Of a stretch of DNA of 64,000 nt, positions 53,545 through 61,914 are shown piece after piece. Origin of the DNA: Shewanella hanedai. GTDB taxonomy: Bacteria; Pseudomonadota; Gammaproteobacteria; Enterobacterales; Shewanellaceae. The notes beneath the pieces were generated by a model, which searched no databases, was not told the DNA's origin, and was given only the letters and a program-made list of their open reading frames with translations. Numbering within the stretch: position 1 is the first letter of the stretch; each line of letters begins with the position of its first letter. The stretch spans positions 62,001-126,000 of the forward strand of contig NZ_VKGK01000009.1 in the NCBI RefSeq assembly GCF_007197645.1. The letters are read 5' to 3'. Position numbers and translations under genes: made by a program.

Positions 53545-53610
53545 CTGTGGGACGCTATAAATATATCCCTATACGCTCTGCGGTTTCATCCCTGAAACCG
53601 AAGCCCACAG
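53545..53610. repeat. REP-like palindromic unit
   Basis: Outer arms CTGTGGG (53545-53551) and CCCACAG (53604-53610) enclose an inner hairpin CGGTTTC/GAAACCG (53581-53600). Units of this shape occur, as far as I recall, many times in Shewanella genomes. There are no coding features. It sits at the junction between conserved chromosome and the reverse-transcriptase island. Confidence 0.6.
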
Positions 53611-53885
53611 CCGCACCTACACCGGTTATTTATCTCTTCGAATTAAGCTAATTGGCTACGAGCCCTTTGTTTAACTTAAGTTTATACCGACACTACCATT
53701 CTCAGTTATTTATTAATTGACCACTTGTAAACTATTGACTATTTGTCAAGTTTCAGTGATAATTTCAACTACAGGATGTTTCGTCCTGATGTTCTTTAAA
53801 ATAATGACCTTTTTCGGATCGTAACTGGCAGTAATGCCGATTATCTTAGTGATAATCCACTTTACCCACACCTAAATGTAATGCT

Positions 53886-54074
53886 CGTCAGATAGACAGT
53901 TCGTCAGATAGACAGTTCGTCAGGCAGACAGTTCGTCAGGCAGACAGTTCGTCAGGCAGACAGTTCGTCAGGCAGACAGTTCGTCAGGCAGACAGTTCGT
54001 CAGGCAGACAGTTCGTCAGGCAGACAGTTCGTCAGATAGACTGTTCGTCAGATAGACTGTTCGTCAGGCAGGCA
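53886..54074. repeat. 16-bp tandem repeat, about 11.8 units
   Basis: Eleven full units start at 53886 and every 16 bases after it, then a partial unit at 54062. The main form is CGTCAGGCAGACAGTT. The first two units and units 10-11 carry GATA in place of GGCA, and units 10-11 also have CTGTT for CAGTT. Edge variants around a homogeneous centre are typical of a minisatellite that expands internally. No spacers exist, so it is not CRISPR. It ends about 15 bases before the structured leader of the reverse-transcriptase operon. Confidence 0.95.
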
Positions 54075-54088
54075 GCTAAAATGGAGGG

Positions 54089-54188
54089 AGAACAATAAAT
54101 TGTTCTAAAGATTGTGGTTTACGCTATCTATATCATTTTATTCGGTTCGGTAAATTTTTGGAGGGAATTTTCCCAACATCGAATAAAA
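54089..54188 (+). ncRNA. Structured leader, candidate retron ncRNA (msr/msd) or operator
   Basis: Two elements stand out. The first is a perfect 8-bp palindrome AGAACAAT/ATTGTTCT (54089-54106). The second is a 9-bp inverted pair TTTTATTCG (54136-54144) and CGAATAAAA (54180-54188), enclosing GGGA-ATTT-TCCC (54163-54174). TGGAGGGA occurs twice (54082 and 54159). The 3' arm ends at the AAGG ribosome site of the next ORF. Retrons carry a structured ncRNA, usually upstream of the reverse transcriptase. The enclosed 53 bases are short for a whole msr-msd, so this may be only part of it, or protein-binding sites for the XRE-type regulator. Confidence 0.35.
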
Positions 54189-54198
54189 AGGTTGTTTT

Positions 54199-54450
54199 AT
54201 GAATACTAAAATTTTAAAGAACTCACGTGAAGTACTAGAATTAATTTTACGTGAGAAACATGATGATATAGATAGCAGTACGAAACTTAAGGTAGAGCAA
54301 TTACTCAGCCAGATCAATGCAGAACTTGAAGGAAAATCAGCTTCTAGAACAACTAAACGTGAGGTTTTGGAAACGTTTGGAGTGTTACTAGGTGTAATCC
54401 ATAAAGGAGCAGAACTTGTTGAAAAAATGTTCTCCATCTTCAATTCGTAA
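54199..54450 (+). CDS. Small protein of unknown function, first gene of the reverse-transcriptase operon
   Basis: An 83-residue, mostly helical protein. A charged N-terminal helix pair (residues 8-47, EVLELILREKHDDIDSSTKL and KVEQLLSQINAELEG) is followed by a basic linker (SASRTTKR). A C-terminal amphipathic/hydrophobic helix (VLETFGVLLGVIHKGAELVEKMFSIF) ends at the C-terminus. The ribosome site AAGG is seven bases upstream. It precedes the XRE-type gene by 22 bases. No family is recognised. In a retron-like operon this would be the natural candidate for an effector or accessory factor; that is inference from position and from the membrane-active look of the last helix. Confidence 0.65.
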   Translation: MNTKILKNSREVLELILREKHDDIDSSTKLKVEQLLSQINAELEGKSASRTTKREVLETFGVLLGVIHKGAELVEKMFSIFNS

Positions 54451-54472
54451 AGTAAACCATTAGTTTTTTATT

Positions 54473-54757
54473 ATGAATTTTTCAAATACTTTAGAAAAGT
54501 GCCGTAAGCACAGAAAATTATCCAAGAAATACTTGGCGGATAAGATTGGCAAAAGTGCCTCTTATATAACTCTTTTAGAACAAGGGAAGAGAGAACCAAA
54601 CTTTAGTCTTGTTGAAGATTTGTGTGCAGCGCTAGATATTCCAACATCTGTCTTTATGTTTCTTGCTTCTCAGGATCAAGATTTACCTATGAGTGATGAG
54701 TTAACTACAAAGATAGAAAAACTTATGTATAAATTAATTGATGACTCTGACTCCTGA
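54473..54757 (+). CDS. XRE-family helix-turn-helix regulator
   Basis: A 94-residue Cro/C1-type HTH protein. The DNA-binding domain is at about 5-62: LEKCRKHRKLSKKYLADKIGKSASYITLLEQGKREPNFSLVEDLCAALDIP. It has the typical xxLAxxxGxSxxxIxxLExGxR pattern. A short helical tail follows (DELTTKIEKLMYKLIDD). Its end overlaps the reverse-transcriptase start by 17 bases, so the two are translationally coupled. It may repress the operon or serve as a retron accessory component. Confidence 0.85.
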   Translation: MNFSNTLEKCRKHRKLSKKYLADKIGKSASYITLLEQGKREPNFSLVEDLCAALDIPTSVFMFLASQDQDLPMSDELTTKIEKLMYKLIDDSDS

Positions 54758-55706
54758 ATACAAGCTAAAATCTATCGGTAGCATTGATGCTCTCGCCTTC
54801 TTACTAGATCTTCCATTAAACAGAGTTCAGTATTTAGCAAATAACGCATCTGATCTATATCGTGTAGCCAGAATTGAACAAAAGAAGTCTGGTGGTCAAC
54901 GCGTTACCTATGATGCTTATAAAGTCCTTAAAGCCATTCACCGAAAACTTCAGCATCAAATCTTTAAAAAAGTAATATATCCTCAATACATGCAAGGCTC
55001 AATCAGTGGGCGTTCTTACATAACGAACGTTAGATATCATACAAAGTGTAAAATTGTGATTTGTGAAGATATTTCTAATTTCTTCCCTACTATTCAAGCC
55101 GTCCAAGTCGAAAAAATGTTTATGCGTCTGTTCCGCTTCCCTCTAGAGGTGGCAAAAACCTTAACAAATCTAGTAACTTTAAACGGCAGTGTACCCCAAG
55201 GTGGGATTTGCAGTAGTTACATCGCCAATCTGGTAATGTGGGAGAAAGAATCGATTCTTGTTTCACGCCTTCTTACTGTCAAACTAACCTATACCAGATA
55301 TGTCGACGATATTACTGTATCTTCTAAATCTTACATGACTAAACAAGAAATCAGTGAAGTGATTGCCTCAATTTATGGAATGCTTCGTTATTACGGTGTT
55401 GAGCCAAATAAAAGTAAACATGAAGTTTTAGGTAATGGTTCGCACCAGGCCGTACATCGTGTTGGAGTTAATGGTAACCGTCCTAGTTTTGGTAAAGAAG
55501 AGAAGAAGAAAATAAGAAGTGCGGTTCATAATCTAAGTACCTTATTTTCTGATGACAAGTGTACATATGAAGCTTACTTGAGAGAATTTAGTTCTGTGAG
55601 TTCACAAGTAGGCAAGCTACAACAACTCAATGAATACCAAGGGAAGAGATATAGAGGAGACTTAAACACAATGAAACCGTCTATTAAACGATTTAACCTG
55701 GGATAA
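54741..55706 (+). CDS. Retron-type reverse transcriptase
   Basis: A protein of about 321 residues. Counting from the TTG one codon upstream of the ATG, motifs are: NVRYH at 97-101 (retron NAxxH-like), catalytic Asp 111 in CEDISNFFPTI, VPQGGICSS at 152-160, and the active site YVDD at 188-191. RVGVNGNRPSFGKEEKKKIRSAVH (241-264) resembles the VTG-containing segment that retron RTs use to recognise their RNA. No maturase, endonuclease, Cas1 or DGR features are present. Retron RTs prime from a 2'-OH of their ncRNA to make msDNA and act in phage defence. The start is ATG 54741, inside the XRE gene, without its own ribosome site. Small ORF-XRE-RT recalls published type VI retrons as I remember them. 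Confidence 0.8.
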   Translation: MTLTPEYKLKSIGSIDALAFLLDLPLNRVQYLANNASDLYRVARIEQKKSGGQRVTYDAYKVLKAIHRKLQHQIFKKVIYPQYMQGSISGRSYITNVRYHTKCKIVICEDISNFFPTIQAVQVEKMFMRLFRFPLEVAKTLTNLVTLNGSVPQGGICSSYIANLVMWEKESILVSRLLTVKLTYTRYVDDITVSSKSYMTKQEISEVIASIYGMLRYYGVEPNKSKHEVLGNGSHQAVHRVGVNGNRPSFGKEEKKKIRSAVHNLSTLFSDDKCTYEAYLREFSSVSSQVGKLQQLNEYQGKRYRGDLNTMKPSIKRFNLG

Positions 55707-55990
55707 TTGGGGTCGTGTAAACTTTTGCTCTACCTATTAGCACTTACCTTCAGAACTGCATTTGTCTCGAGAGACTTTAAGAGGATTATACGCTTGCGGG
55801 GGATGGATTCGTGATGGATATCAGGTTGTTTGCTTAAAACATAAGCTGATATGTATACAGTATGTCTATCAGTAATTTCACTGATTAGGTTTGTACCATC
55901 GCTCAATTTACTCATTATATTACAGCTAGTTAAGTAGCCACTAACATAACTCACTACTTCAGTTTTCTTACCCGTAGCCACAGGCTATTC
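55707..55990. other. Non-coding region after the reverse transcriptase with two hairpins
   Basis: No credible gene is present. A nested hairpin ATATCAG (55818-55824) / CTGATAT (55846-55852) encloses TGTTT/AAACA. A second hairpin ATCAGT/ACTGAT lies at 55868-55885. These may be the 3' end of the operon transcript or a misplaced msr/msd. No T-run marks a terminator. Confidence 0.45.
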
Positions 55991-56313
55991 TGTGAGCAAC
56001 GCATTCTGTAGACGCTTCTCCTTCCTTAAGGCTTTCCACTCGCAGCGAAGCGTTCTAGCAGTGAGCCTGCGAACGACCTCTCAGGCACATAGTGCCGTCC
56101 TCGCAGGGCTAAGCCCGCTCTGTAAACACCAAACAAAAAAGCGATTCACCACGAAGGACACGAAGACCACGGAGAGGAGCAAAGAGGCTGAACACATTCG
56201 TTATTGATTAAACCGAAGAGATGACCTTTTTGTAGATCAGCAAGTTTAGATACGGTTGGAGGTTAAACTGTCCCCATTGGAAGTTGCCGAAATACGTAAT
56301 TCAAAATGCTGTA
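55991..56313. other. Non-coding mosaic with repeat fragments
   Basis: It holds short palindromes (GGCAC/GTGCC near 56086-56098, GGGCTAAGCCC at 56107-56117). It also has a purine-rich segment CCACGAAGGACACGAAGACC at about 56149-56168, of a kind seen as scattered repeats in several proteobacteria. The 71-codon frame across it (55992-56207) is Arg/Ser-rich and unlike a protein. It is probably debris at the island edge. Confidence 0.5.
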
Positions 56314-56615
56314 GAGTCATCATGGATGATGACTCAGACTCGGAGCTACATGGACGGTGAACAGGCCCTTAAACAAAAAAGTTGTTGATGAGGCCGCTCT
56401 CTAACATCCATGTTATCGCGGCATTTGTGAATCCATTCACATCAAACAGCAGTCCTCCTTGCCCGGTGTGGTATGGAATACCACGACTTTAATTTCAAAC
56501 AAAGTTTGAACAAAAGATAAAGCAGATGAAGATACTGCCTTCAACAAACAAACCAGATACCCAACCAGCTGGAAGCTAAACCAAACAATGTGACCAGTCT
56601 TCATTTGAAGACTGG
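56314..56615. repeat. Chain of six short perfect palindromes
   Basis: Consecutive hairpins: GAGTCATCAT/ATGATGACTC (56314-56335); TAACAT/ATGTTA (56402-56415), framed by GCCGC/GCGGC; TGTGAAT/ATTCACA (56426-56441); GTGGTAT/ATACCAC (56468-56484); TTCAAAC/GTTTGAA (56494-56510); CCAGTCTTC/GAAGACTGG (56594-56615). Four have ATGGA or ATCCAT at the tip. No frame is open through it. It is probably a multi-hairpin intergenic repeat. Confidence 0.7.
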
Positions 56616-56674
56616 GTAACTTACCGATACACTGATTAACTAACCAACATTAGATGACTAGCTGAAATAGAACT

Positions 56675-57175
56675 ATGGCGCTATCACGTAAAAACTGGAA
56701 TAACATCATCATCTTTAGCTCATTGATGATGATTGCCATACTCACTTTACTCAATGACAAAACCATTGAATTGCCTTCGGATGCGCATCCTCTTTTTGAT
56801 GAACAATCGCCATTAGCGCAGCTGCAAATCAATGAACTCTGGTTGAGTAAAGGGAGCCAATGGCAATGCCATGAGAGCGTGCTTAATTGCCAAGTTTGGG
56901 CCAATGCTTGGAGTCAAATACAGCTATCACCTGTCGCCGATCAGCAAGTCTTGTTCGAACATGATAATGCCGATAAGCCCCTTGAGCTGATGATATTAAT
57001 AGCCGATAACAGTCAGGCTCAAACTTGGTACTGGTATCAACATCAAGGGCTACTTAAATCTTCGGCAAATAATTGGTATCTCATCCCTCCAAGTTTAAGA
57101 GAAGCCTTGAACCCAATCATTAAAATATCTGCACCGGTTTCTGAAGCCGCTTCCGGTATGAATAAAGAGAGTTAA
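56675..57175 (+). CDS. Single-pass membrane protein of unknown function
   Basis: A 166-residue protein with an N-terminal membrane anchor ([18 protein letters not shown], residues 9-26) and a periplasmic domain rich in Trp and Gln with two cysteines (QCHESVLNC). It ends one base before mutM, so the two are cotranscribed. I recognise no family; it is likely a genus-level conserved protein. ATG at 56675 has no strong ribosome site. Confidence 0.65.
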   Translation: MALSRKNWNNIIIFSSLMMIAILTLLNDKTIELPSDAHPLFDEQSPLAQLQINELWLSKGSQWQCHESVLNCQVWANAWSQIQLSPVADQQVLFEHDNADKPLELMILIADNSQAQTWYWYQHQGLLKSSANNWYLIPPSLREALNPIIKISAPVSEAASGMNKES

Positions 57176-57176
57176 T

Positions 57177-57992
57177 ATGCCAGAACTACCAGAAGTTGAG
57201 GTCACCCGTCAGGGAGTCTCGCCATACTTGATTGACCAAGAGGTCACCGGGCTTACCGTACGTAACGCTAGTCTCCGTTGGCCAGTGCCTGAACTGGCAC
57301 AGCAGATTGTCGGTCAAACTATACGTAGTGTGCATCGCCGTGCTAAGTATCTGCTTATCGACACTGATGCTGGCACGACAATCGTGCATTTAGGCATGTC
57401 GGGTAGTTTAAGGATTGTGACGGCGTTAACCCCTGTCGAGAAGCATGATCATATTGATTTAGCCTTAGCGAGTGGCAAGATATTACGCTTTAACGATCCT
57501 CGCCGCTTCGGTGCTTGGTTATGGTATGAACTCCCGATCGATGCGCATCCTCTACTCACGAAACTGGGGCCAGAGCCACTAACGGACGCATTCACACCCG
57601 ACCATCTCTTTGGGGCATTAAAGAATAAGAAAAAGGCGATAAAGCTTTGCTTGATGGACAATCATATCGTGGTGGGGGTTGGCAATATCTACGCCAACGA
57701 AGCACTGTTTGCTGCTGGGATACACCCAGAGACTGAAGCGGGCAAGGTCGATTTAGAGCGTTTGGTCATCTTGGTATCTGAAGTAAAACAGATCTTAGCC
57801 AACGCGATTAAACAAGGCGGAACAACGTTAAAAGATTTTACCAATGCAGATGGGAAACCCGGATACTTTGCCCAGAAACTTCATGTTTATGGCCGAGGAG
57901 GTCAAATTTGTACTCAATGTGGCAATCTGCTCAGTGAAATAAAACTGGGGCAAAGAGCCACGGTCTTCTGCGGCTTGTGTCAGACGAGATAG
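57177..57992 (+). CDS. mutM: Formamidopyrimidine-DNA glycosylase
   Basis: A 271-residue Fpg with the catalytic N-terminus PELPEVE (Pro2 forms the Schiff base, Glu3 acts in catalysis). The lysine finger region RAKYLL, the H2TH helix block ([23 protein letters not shown]) and the C-terminal zinc finger ICTQCGN...VFCGLCQ are also present. It removes 8-oxoguanine and FaPy lesions and nicks AP sites. Length and motifs match E. coli (269). It is tightly coupled to the upstream membrane protein gene. Confidence 0.97.
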   Translation: MPELPEVEVTRQGVSPYLIDQEVTGLTVRNASLRWPVPELAQQIVGQTIRSVHRRAKYLLIDTDAGTTIVHLGMSGSLRIVTALTPVEKHDHIDLALASGKILRFNDPRRFGAWLWYELPIDAHPLLTKLGPEPLTDAFTPDHLFGALKNKKKAIKLCLMDNHIVVGVGNIYANEALFAAGIHPETEAGKVDLERLVILVSEVKQILANAIKQGGTTLKDFTNADGKPGYFAQKLHVYGRGGQICTQCGNLLSEIKLGQRATVFCGLCQTR

Positions 57993-58055
57993 AAAGTTGG
58001 AAAGAACGCCACTGCGTTATTACGAGGGCGTTCGCAAGCTCACAGCGAGCTGCTT

Positions 58056-58083
58056 CTAGGACCTAGAACCTAGAGTCTCGAAC
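58056..58083. repeat. Degenerate heptamer repeat, four units
   Basis: CTAGGAC, CTAGAAC, CTAGAGT and CTCGAAC form a 7-base periodic tract. CTAGAAC is the complement of GTTCTAG, the unit expanded fourteen-fold at 1120-1217. It lies in the gap between convergent mutM and the Wzi-like gene, the same convergent-gap context as the first. Confidence 0.7.
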
Positions 58084-58089
58084 CTTCTC

Positions 58090-59574
58090 CTAAAAACGAT
58101 ACTCGTAGGTACCGAATAACGTTGCGTCAGTCTTCTTATCTTCAACCTCAAACTCAGATTGAGATACAGTCCCTCCAACACTCATCATCCCTTTCCAGAT
58201 AGGCATACGATAACTCAATTCCAGCATCAGCAAATCTTCTTTAGGCGGCTGAGGTGCCCAGCCATGAGTTGGACTTGAACCATCTTTATTAAGCTGTGCA
58301 TAACGGAGTATCGATGTTATTCCACGACTGTCAGCAAACTGCCCGATTAAGCCTAACGCATACACCTTGGCATCACTGTCATAAGTACTGCCATAAGCCT
58401 TGCCATGGTAACGGGAGCCACTTTTGTAATCACTGTGTTCATACATACAGTTGAAGACATTATCATCTTCACCACAGGCAACCATGGTGTCTGTGTACTC
58501 AAAAAACAATTTGTATTGAGCAGAGTCGATATTAAAACGAGTATCAACACCACCAGCGTGACCACAATCGACAATATCCCAAGGGGCAGAGCCAGTAGCA
58601 TCTTCACAAGTTTGTTCGTAATAGACACCGAACGGCACATTGAACCAGGTATCGCTAAAACGAATATCGTAACCTGCTACTTGGTTTCCATAGTTAGTAC
58701 AACCGCCCTCACCCTCTTCGCGACAATCTCTTTGGCCTGTTATCGACTTAAGCGCAGTCTGTAACGAACACTCTTGGCCTTCACCACAAAATTGGGTCGA
58801 CCAAGAAAAACCTATCTCTAATTGTCTAAAAGGGCGCAGCGAACTTCTAAAATTCCACAACAGAGGATTGGCAATTGCTCGCTCCTCCTCTAAACGGCTA
58901 ATACCAGCAGTGAGTGTCCAAGGGCCTAGCCAAGAGAGCCAAGGCGTCTCAAATGCAGCGGCATTATTACGACTCAGCATGACTGAAGGCAATGGTCGCG
59001 CATTATTCGTTCTGGCCATCGCCGAATCAAACCCTGGTCCCCACCATTGTTCAACAGCACCGACTGTCACCATCCAGTTACCTAATGCCATCGCCAGATA
59101 GGAATCATCGAGACGAACCTCTTTACCATCTGTTGGCTCATAGTTAGCAGACGCAGCAACTTTATAAGCGAAACGCTCCCCCATATATTCATGGGAAACT
59201 TGCAGCTCACCTTTTTCACGATAATCTGAACCGAAATGCTGGAAACGAGCAGGATCGGTGGCAGCCACAGCTTTAATTCGTGTATTGCCTTTATTGCCTA
59301 CAGCATTACGGTAATAAAAATTAACGCGGGCAAAAGCCTGTGCTAAAGCAGGAGTCAAGGTAGATGGCTCAGTCTTAGCCAAATCCACAGCAATACCAGA
59401 CCACATTAAAGGATATGTATTTACAGGAACGGTGATGACGCCTTCATCGGCAAGCGCTTGAATATCAGCTCGTAAATAGATATCAGACACATCAACCCAA
59501 GGCGCTGATAAAACTGAAAAAGAACTTAGAAGCAGTAAAACTGCCGTGAGCTGTACACTATAAAATTTCGACAT
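58090..59574 (-). CDS. Wzi-like capsule assembly outer-membrane protein
   Basis: A 494-residue protein with a signal peptide (cut after LSA, residue 23). An N-terminal helical segment follows (VDVSDIYLRADIQALADEGVI). The beta-barrel region has the family blocks WMVTVGAVEQWWGPGFDSAMARTNNARP and ETPWLSWLGPWT. It ends GTYEYRF, a terminal Phe recognised for outer-membrane insertion. Wzi proteins bind capsular polysaccharide at the surface. The adjoining coaD and glycosyltransferase genes for LPS/polysaccharide support an envelope role. It is 12 bases downstream of coaD on the same strand. Confidence 0.85.
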   Translation of the reverse strand: MSKFYSVQLTAVLLLLSSFSVLSAPWVDVSDIYLRADIQALADEGVITVPVNTYPLMWSGIAVDLAKTEPSTLTPALAQAFARVNFYYRNAVGNKGNTRIKAVAATDPARFQHFGSDYREKGELQVSHEYMGERFAYKVAASANYEPTDGKEVRLDDSYLAMALGNWMVTVGAVEQWWGPGFDSAMARTNNARPLPSVMLSRNNAAAFETPWLSWLGPWTLTAGISRLEEERAIANPLLWNFRSSLRPFRQLEIGFSWSTQFCGEGQECSLQTALKSITGQRDCREEGEGGCTNYGNQVAGYDIRFSDTWFNVPFGVYYEQTCEDATGSAPWDIVDCGHAGGVDTRFNIDSAQYKLFFEYTDTMVACGEDDNVFNCMYEHSDYKSGSRYHGKAYGSTYDSDAKVYALGLIGQFADSRGITSILRYAQLNKDGSSPTHGWAPQPPKEDLLMLELSYRMPIWKGMMSVGGTVSQSEFEVEDKKTDATLFGTYEYRF

Positions 59575-59586
59575 AAAAATTGACTA

Positions 59587-60069
<483 letters not shown>

Positions 60070-60221
60070 CTATCCAGTGATCATTCCAAATTCATTGGAA
60101 CTATAGATGAGTCAGACACACATCTTACTTGGTTTACTTTAGTATGTGAATCGCACACATACTGCTCAACGTCATACAGACACTAAATATTAATGTCTGT
60201 TTTATACTGGCAGCGATAACA

Positions 60222-60968
60222 CTATAACTTTGGAAACTCAGGCAACTTACTACGATTACACCATAATAGAATTTCATAGCGTATTTTTTGTAGAATACGT
60301 CGAATGGGCCTTTTCTTAACAATACGCCTATCACCGGTTTTATTAATTTCACTGCCAAAATCACCATTTAAGATAGGAAATGGAGAGACAACAAAACACC
60401 GAAGAGACTTTTCAAACCAATATTGAATATCCATGTCTATCGGTCTTGCAATAGGATAAGCGTGTGAAAGAAGCCTTTTAGCTCCAGATAATGAAATAAG
60501 TTGACCCGTTGTCGTTGAAGGCAATTTCAGTACTTTTTTTAGAGTAAGACCATCCCCAAGATCCATGCAATCCACAGCCGATTTAATCTTGCTACCGTGA
60601 GACAATTTAATATAGTCCCAGTCAGAGCTAGTATGAGCCAACTTATCAACATACTTGGCCATGTCTTCAGTTAGGATGGCATCATCTTCTAACACTAAAG
60701 CAAAATCTAACTGCTGCTCTACTATCAATTCCCAACAACGGATGTGGCTCATGTAACAACCAATCTCACCATCATTGAGTATCTTGTCGTACTTGCTAAG
60801 ATTAGAGGAAAGTTGGTATACATCACTCTTCTCTTTTTCACTTAACAGACTGCCACGCACAGCGGAAACTCTTTGAGGCGACAAGCCTAAAAGATCACAC
60901 TGCTTAGTCATCGACTCCCACCTGTCGGTACTGGAATCTAGATTAATCACCATCACATTAAATTTCAT
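60222..60968 (-). CDS. Family 25 glycosyltransferase (LPS core type)
   Basis: A 248-residue GT25 enzyme. It starts FNVMVINLDSSTDRWESM, the canonical N-terminal VINLxxSxxR strand. GEIGCYMSHIRCWELIVEQQLDFALVLEDDAIL has the E/D-D-D metal/nucleotide-binding motif. GT25 members transfer galactose or related sugars to LPS core or oligosaccharide. The start is the ATG at 60968; the frame extends to 61007 with no family counterpart. It is divergent from the next glycosyltransferase. Confidence 0.88.
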   Translation of the reverse strand: MKFNVMVINLDSSTDRWESMTKQCDLLGLSPQRVSAVRGSLLSEKEKSDVYQLSSNLSKYDKILNDGEIGCYMSHIRCWELIVEQQLDFALVLEDDAILTEDMAKYVDKLAHTSSDWDYIKLSHGSKIKSAVDCMDLGDGLTLKKVLKLPSTTTGQLISLSGAKRLLSHAYPIARPIDMDIQYWFEKSLRCFVVSPFPILNGDFGSEINKTGDRRIVKKRPIRRILQKIRYEILLWCNRSKLPEFPKL

Positions 60969-61092
60969 TTTACCGTCAAAAGAGTAGTTGATATAGACTG
61001 GTAGCATAATAACATGCAGCCATTTTATTTCATAAAACTTCCCTATATGATGTTAATATCTAGCTCAACAAATTTGCCTTAACGAAGCCATT

Positions 61093-61851
61093 ATGAAACT
61101 GCCCATTAGCGTATTTATCATCACCAAGAATGAAGAGAAGCATATTGAGAAAACACTGCAAAGTGTTTCTCTTTTCGATGAGGTGATATTAGTCGATTCT
61201 GGCAGTACAGATGGTACTTTAACGATAGCCGAGCGTTATGGCGCTAAAATCTACTCTCACCCTTGGCAGGGCTACGCCAAACAGAAGCAATACGCAATGT
61301 CGCTCTGTTCACATGAGTGGGTATTAAATCTGGATGGCGATGAAGCGATAAATACGAGTTTAATCGAAGCGTTTAAGACAATTATGGAGCAAGATAAAGC
61401 TGACAGTGTTCGTTTTTGGCGCAACGATATCTTTATCGATAAACCCTTATCATCTTGGAGTAAGAAACCCAATAACCATAGATTTTATAAGCGTTCAAAG
61501 TCTTTCTTTGATGATTCTCGCTTAGCCCATGAAAGCGCAACGGTGGATGGTAAGGAGCTCTTTATTAATGAGACTTTTGATCACTTTGGCTACTGCTCCA
61601 TTGAGGCTATCACAAGCAAAAACAACAGCTATTCAGGCTTAAAAGCCGATGAAAAATTTGCTAAAGGGAAGAAGTTTTCCAACTTGAAGTTGATTACGGT
61701 TTTTCCGCTTATCTTTATCAAAGAGTATTTTATTCAACGAAAGATCTTCTCTGGAAGACGTGGTTTTATTCTGGCGATCATGGACGCCTATTACGCCTTT
61801 ATCAAAGAAGCTAAGCTTTATGAACACCATCAATTAAAAGATAATAAATAG
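61093..61851 (+). CDS. Family 2 glycosyltransferase (WaaE/KdtX-like)
   Basis: A 252-residue GT2 with the short-form pattern ISVFIITKNEEKHIEKTLQSVS, DEVILVDSGSTDGT, KQKQYAMSLCSHEWVLNLDGDEAI (DxD equivalent DGDE) and a C-terminal amphipathic membrane-associating part (FPLIFIKEYFIQRKIFSGRRGF). This matches the WaaE/KdtX group that adds glucose to the LPS inner core near Kdo/heptose. The substrate is by family resemblance only. Confidence 0.86.
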   Translation: MKLPISVFIITKNEEKHIEKTLQSVSLFDEVILVDSGSTDGTLTIAERYGAKIYSHPWQGYAKQKQYAMSLCSHEWVLNLDGDEAINTSLIEAFKTIMEQDKADSVRFWRNDIFIDKPLSSWSKKPNNHRFYKRSKSFFDDSRLAHESATVDGKELFINETFDHFGYCSIEAITSKNNSYSGLKADEKFAKGKKFSNLKLITVFPLIFIKEYFIQRKIFSGRRGFILAIMDAYYAFIKEAKLYEHHQLKDNK

Positions 61852-61914
61852 ACTTCATAAGAGAGAAAATACCTATACACAGCCGTTCACTGTGTATAGC
61901 GATACAGCTCGGAA

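Noticed and set aside
53886..54074. CRISPR-like array
   Set aside because: The 16-bp units are contiguous with no spacers, and no cas genes are present. It is a tandem repeat.
54741..55706. Diversity-generating retroelement or group II intron RT
   Set aside because: No variable protein or template repeat nearby, no maturase or endonuclease domain, and motifs fit retron RTs better.
55992..56207. 71-codon frame in the island
   Set aside because: Runs through palindromes and purine-rich repeats; Arg/Ser-rich composition unlike a protein.
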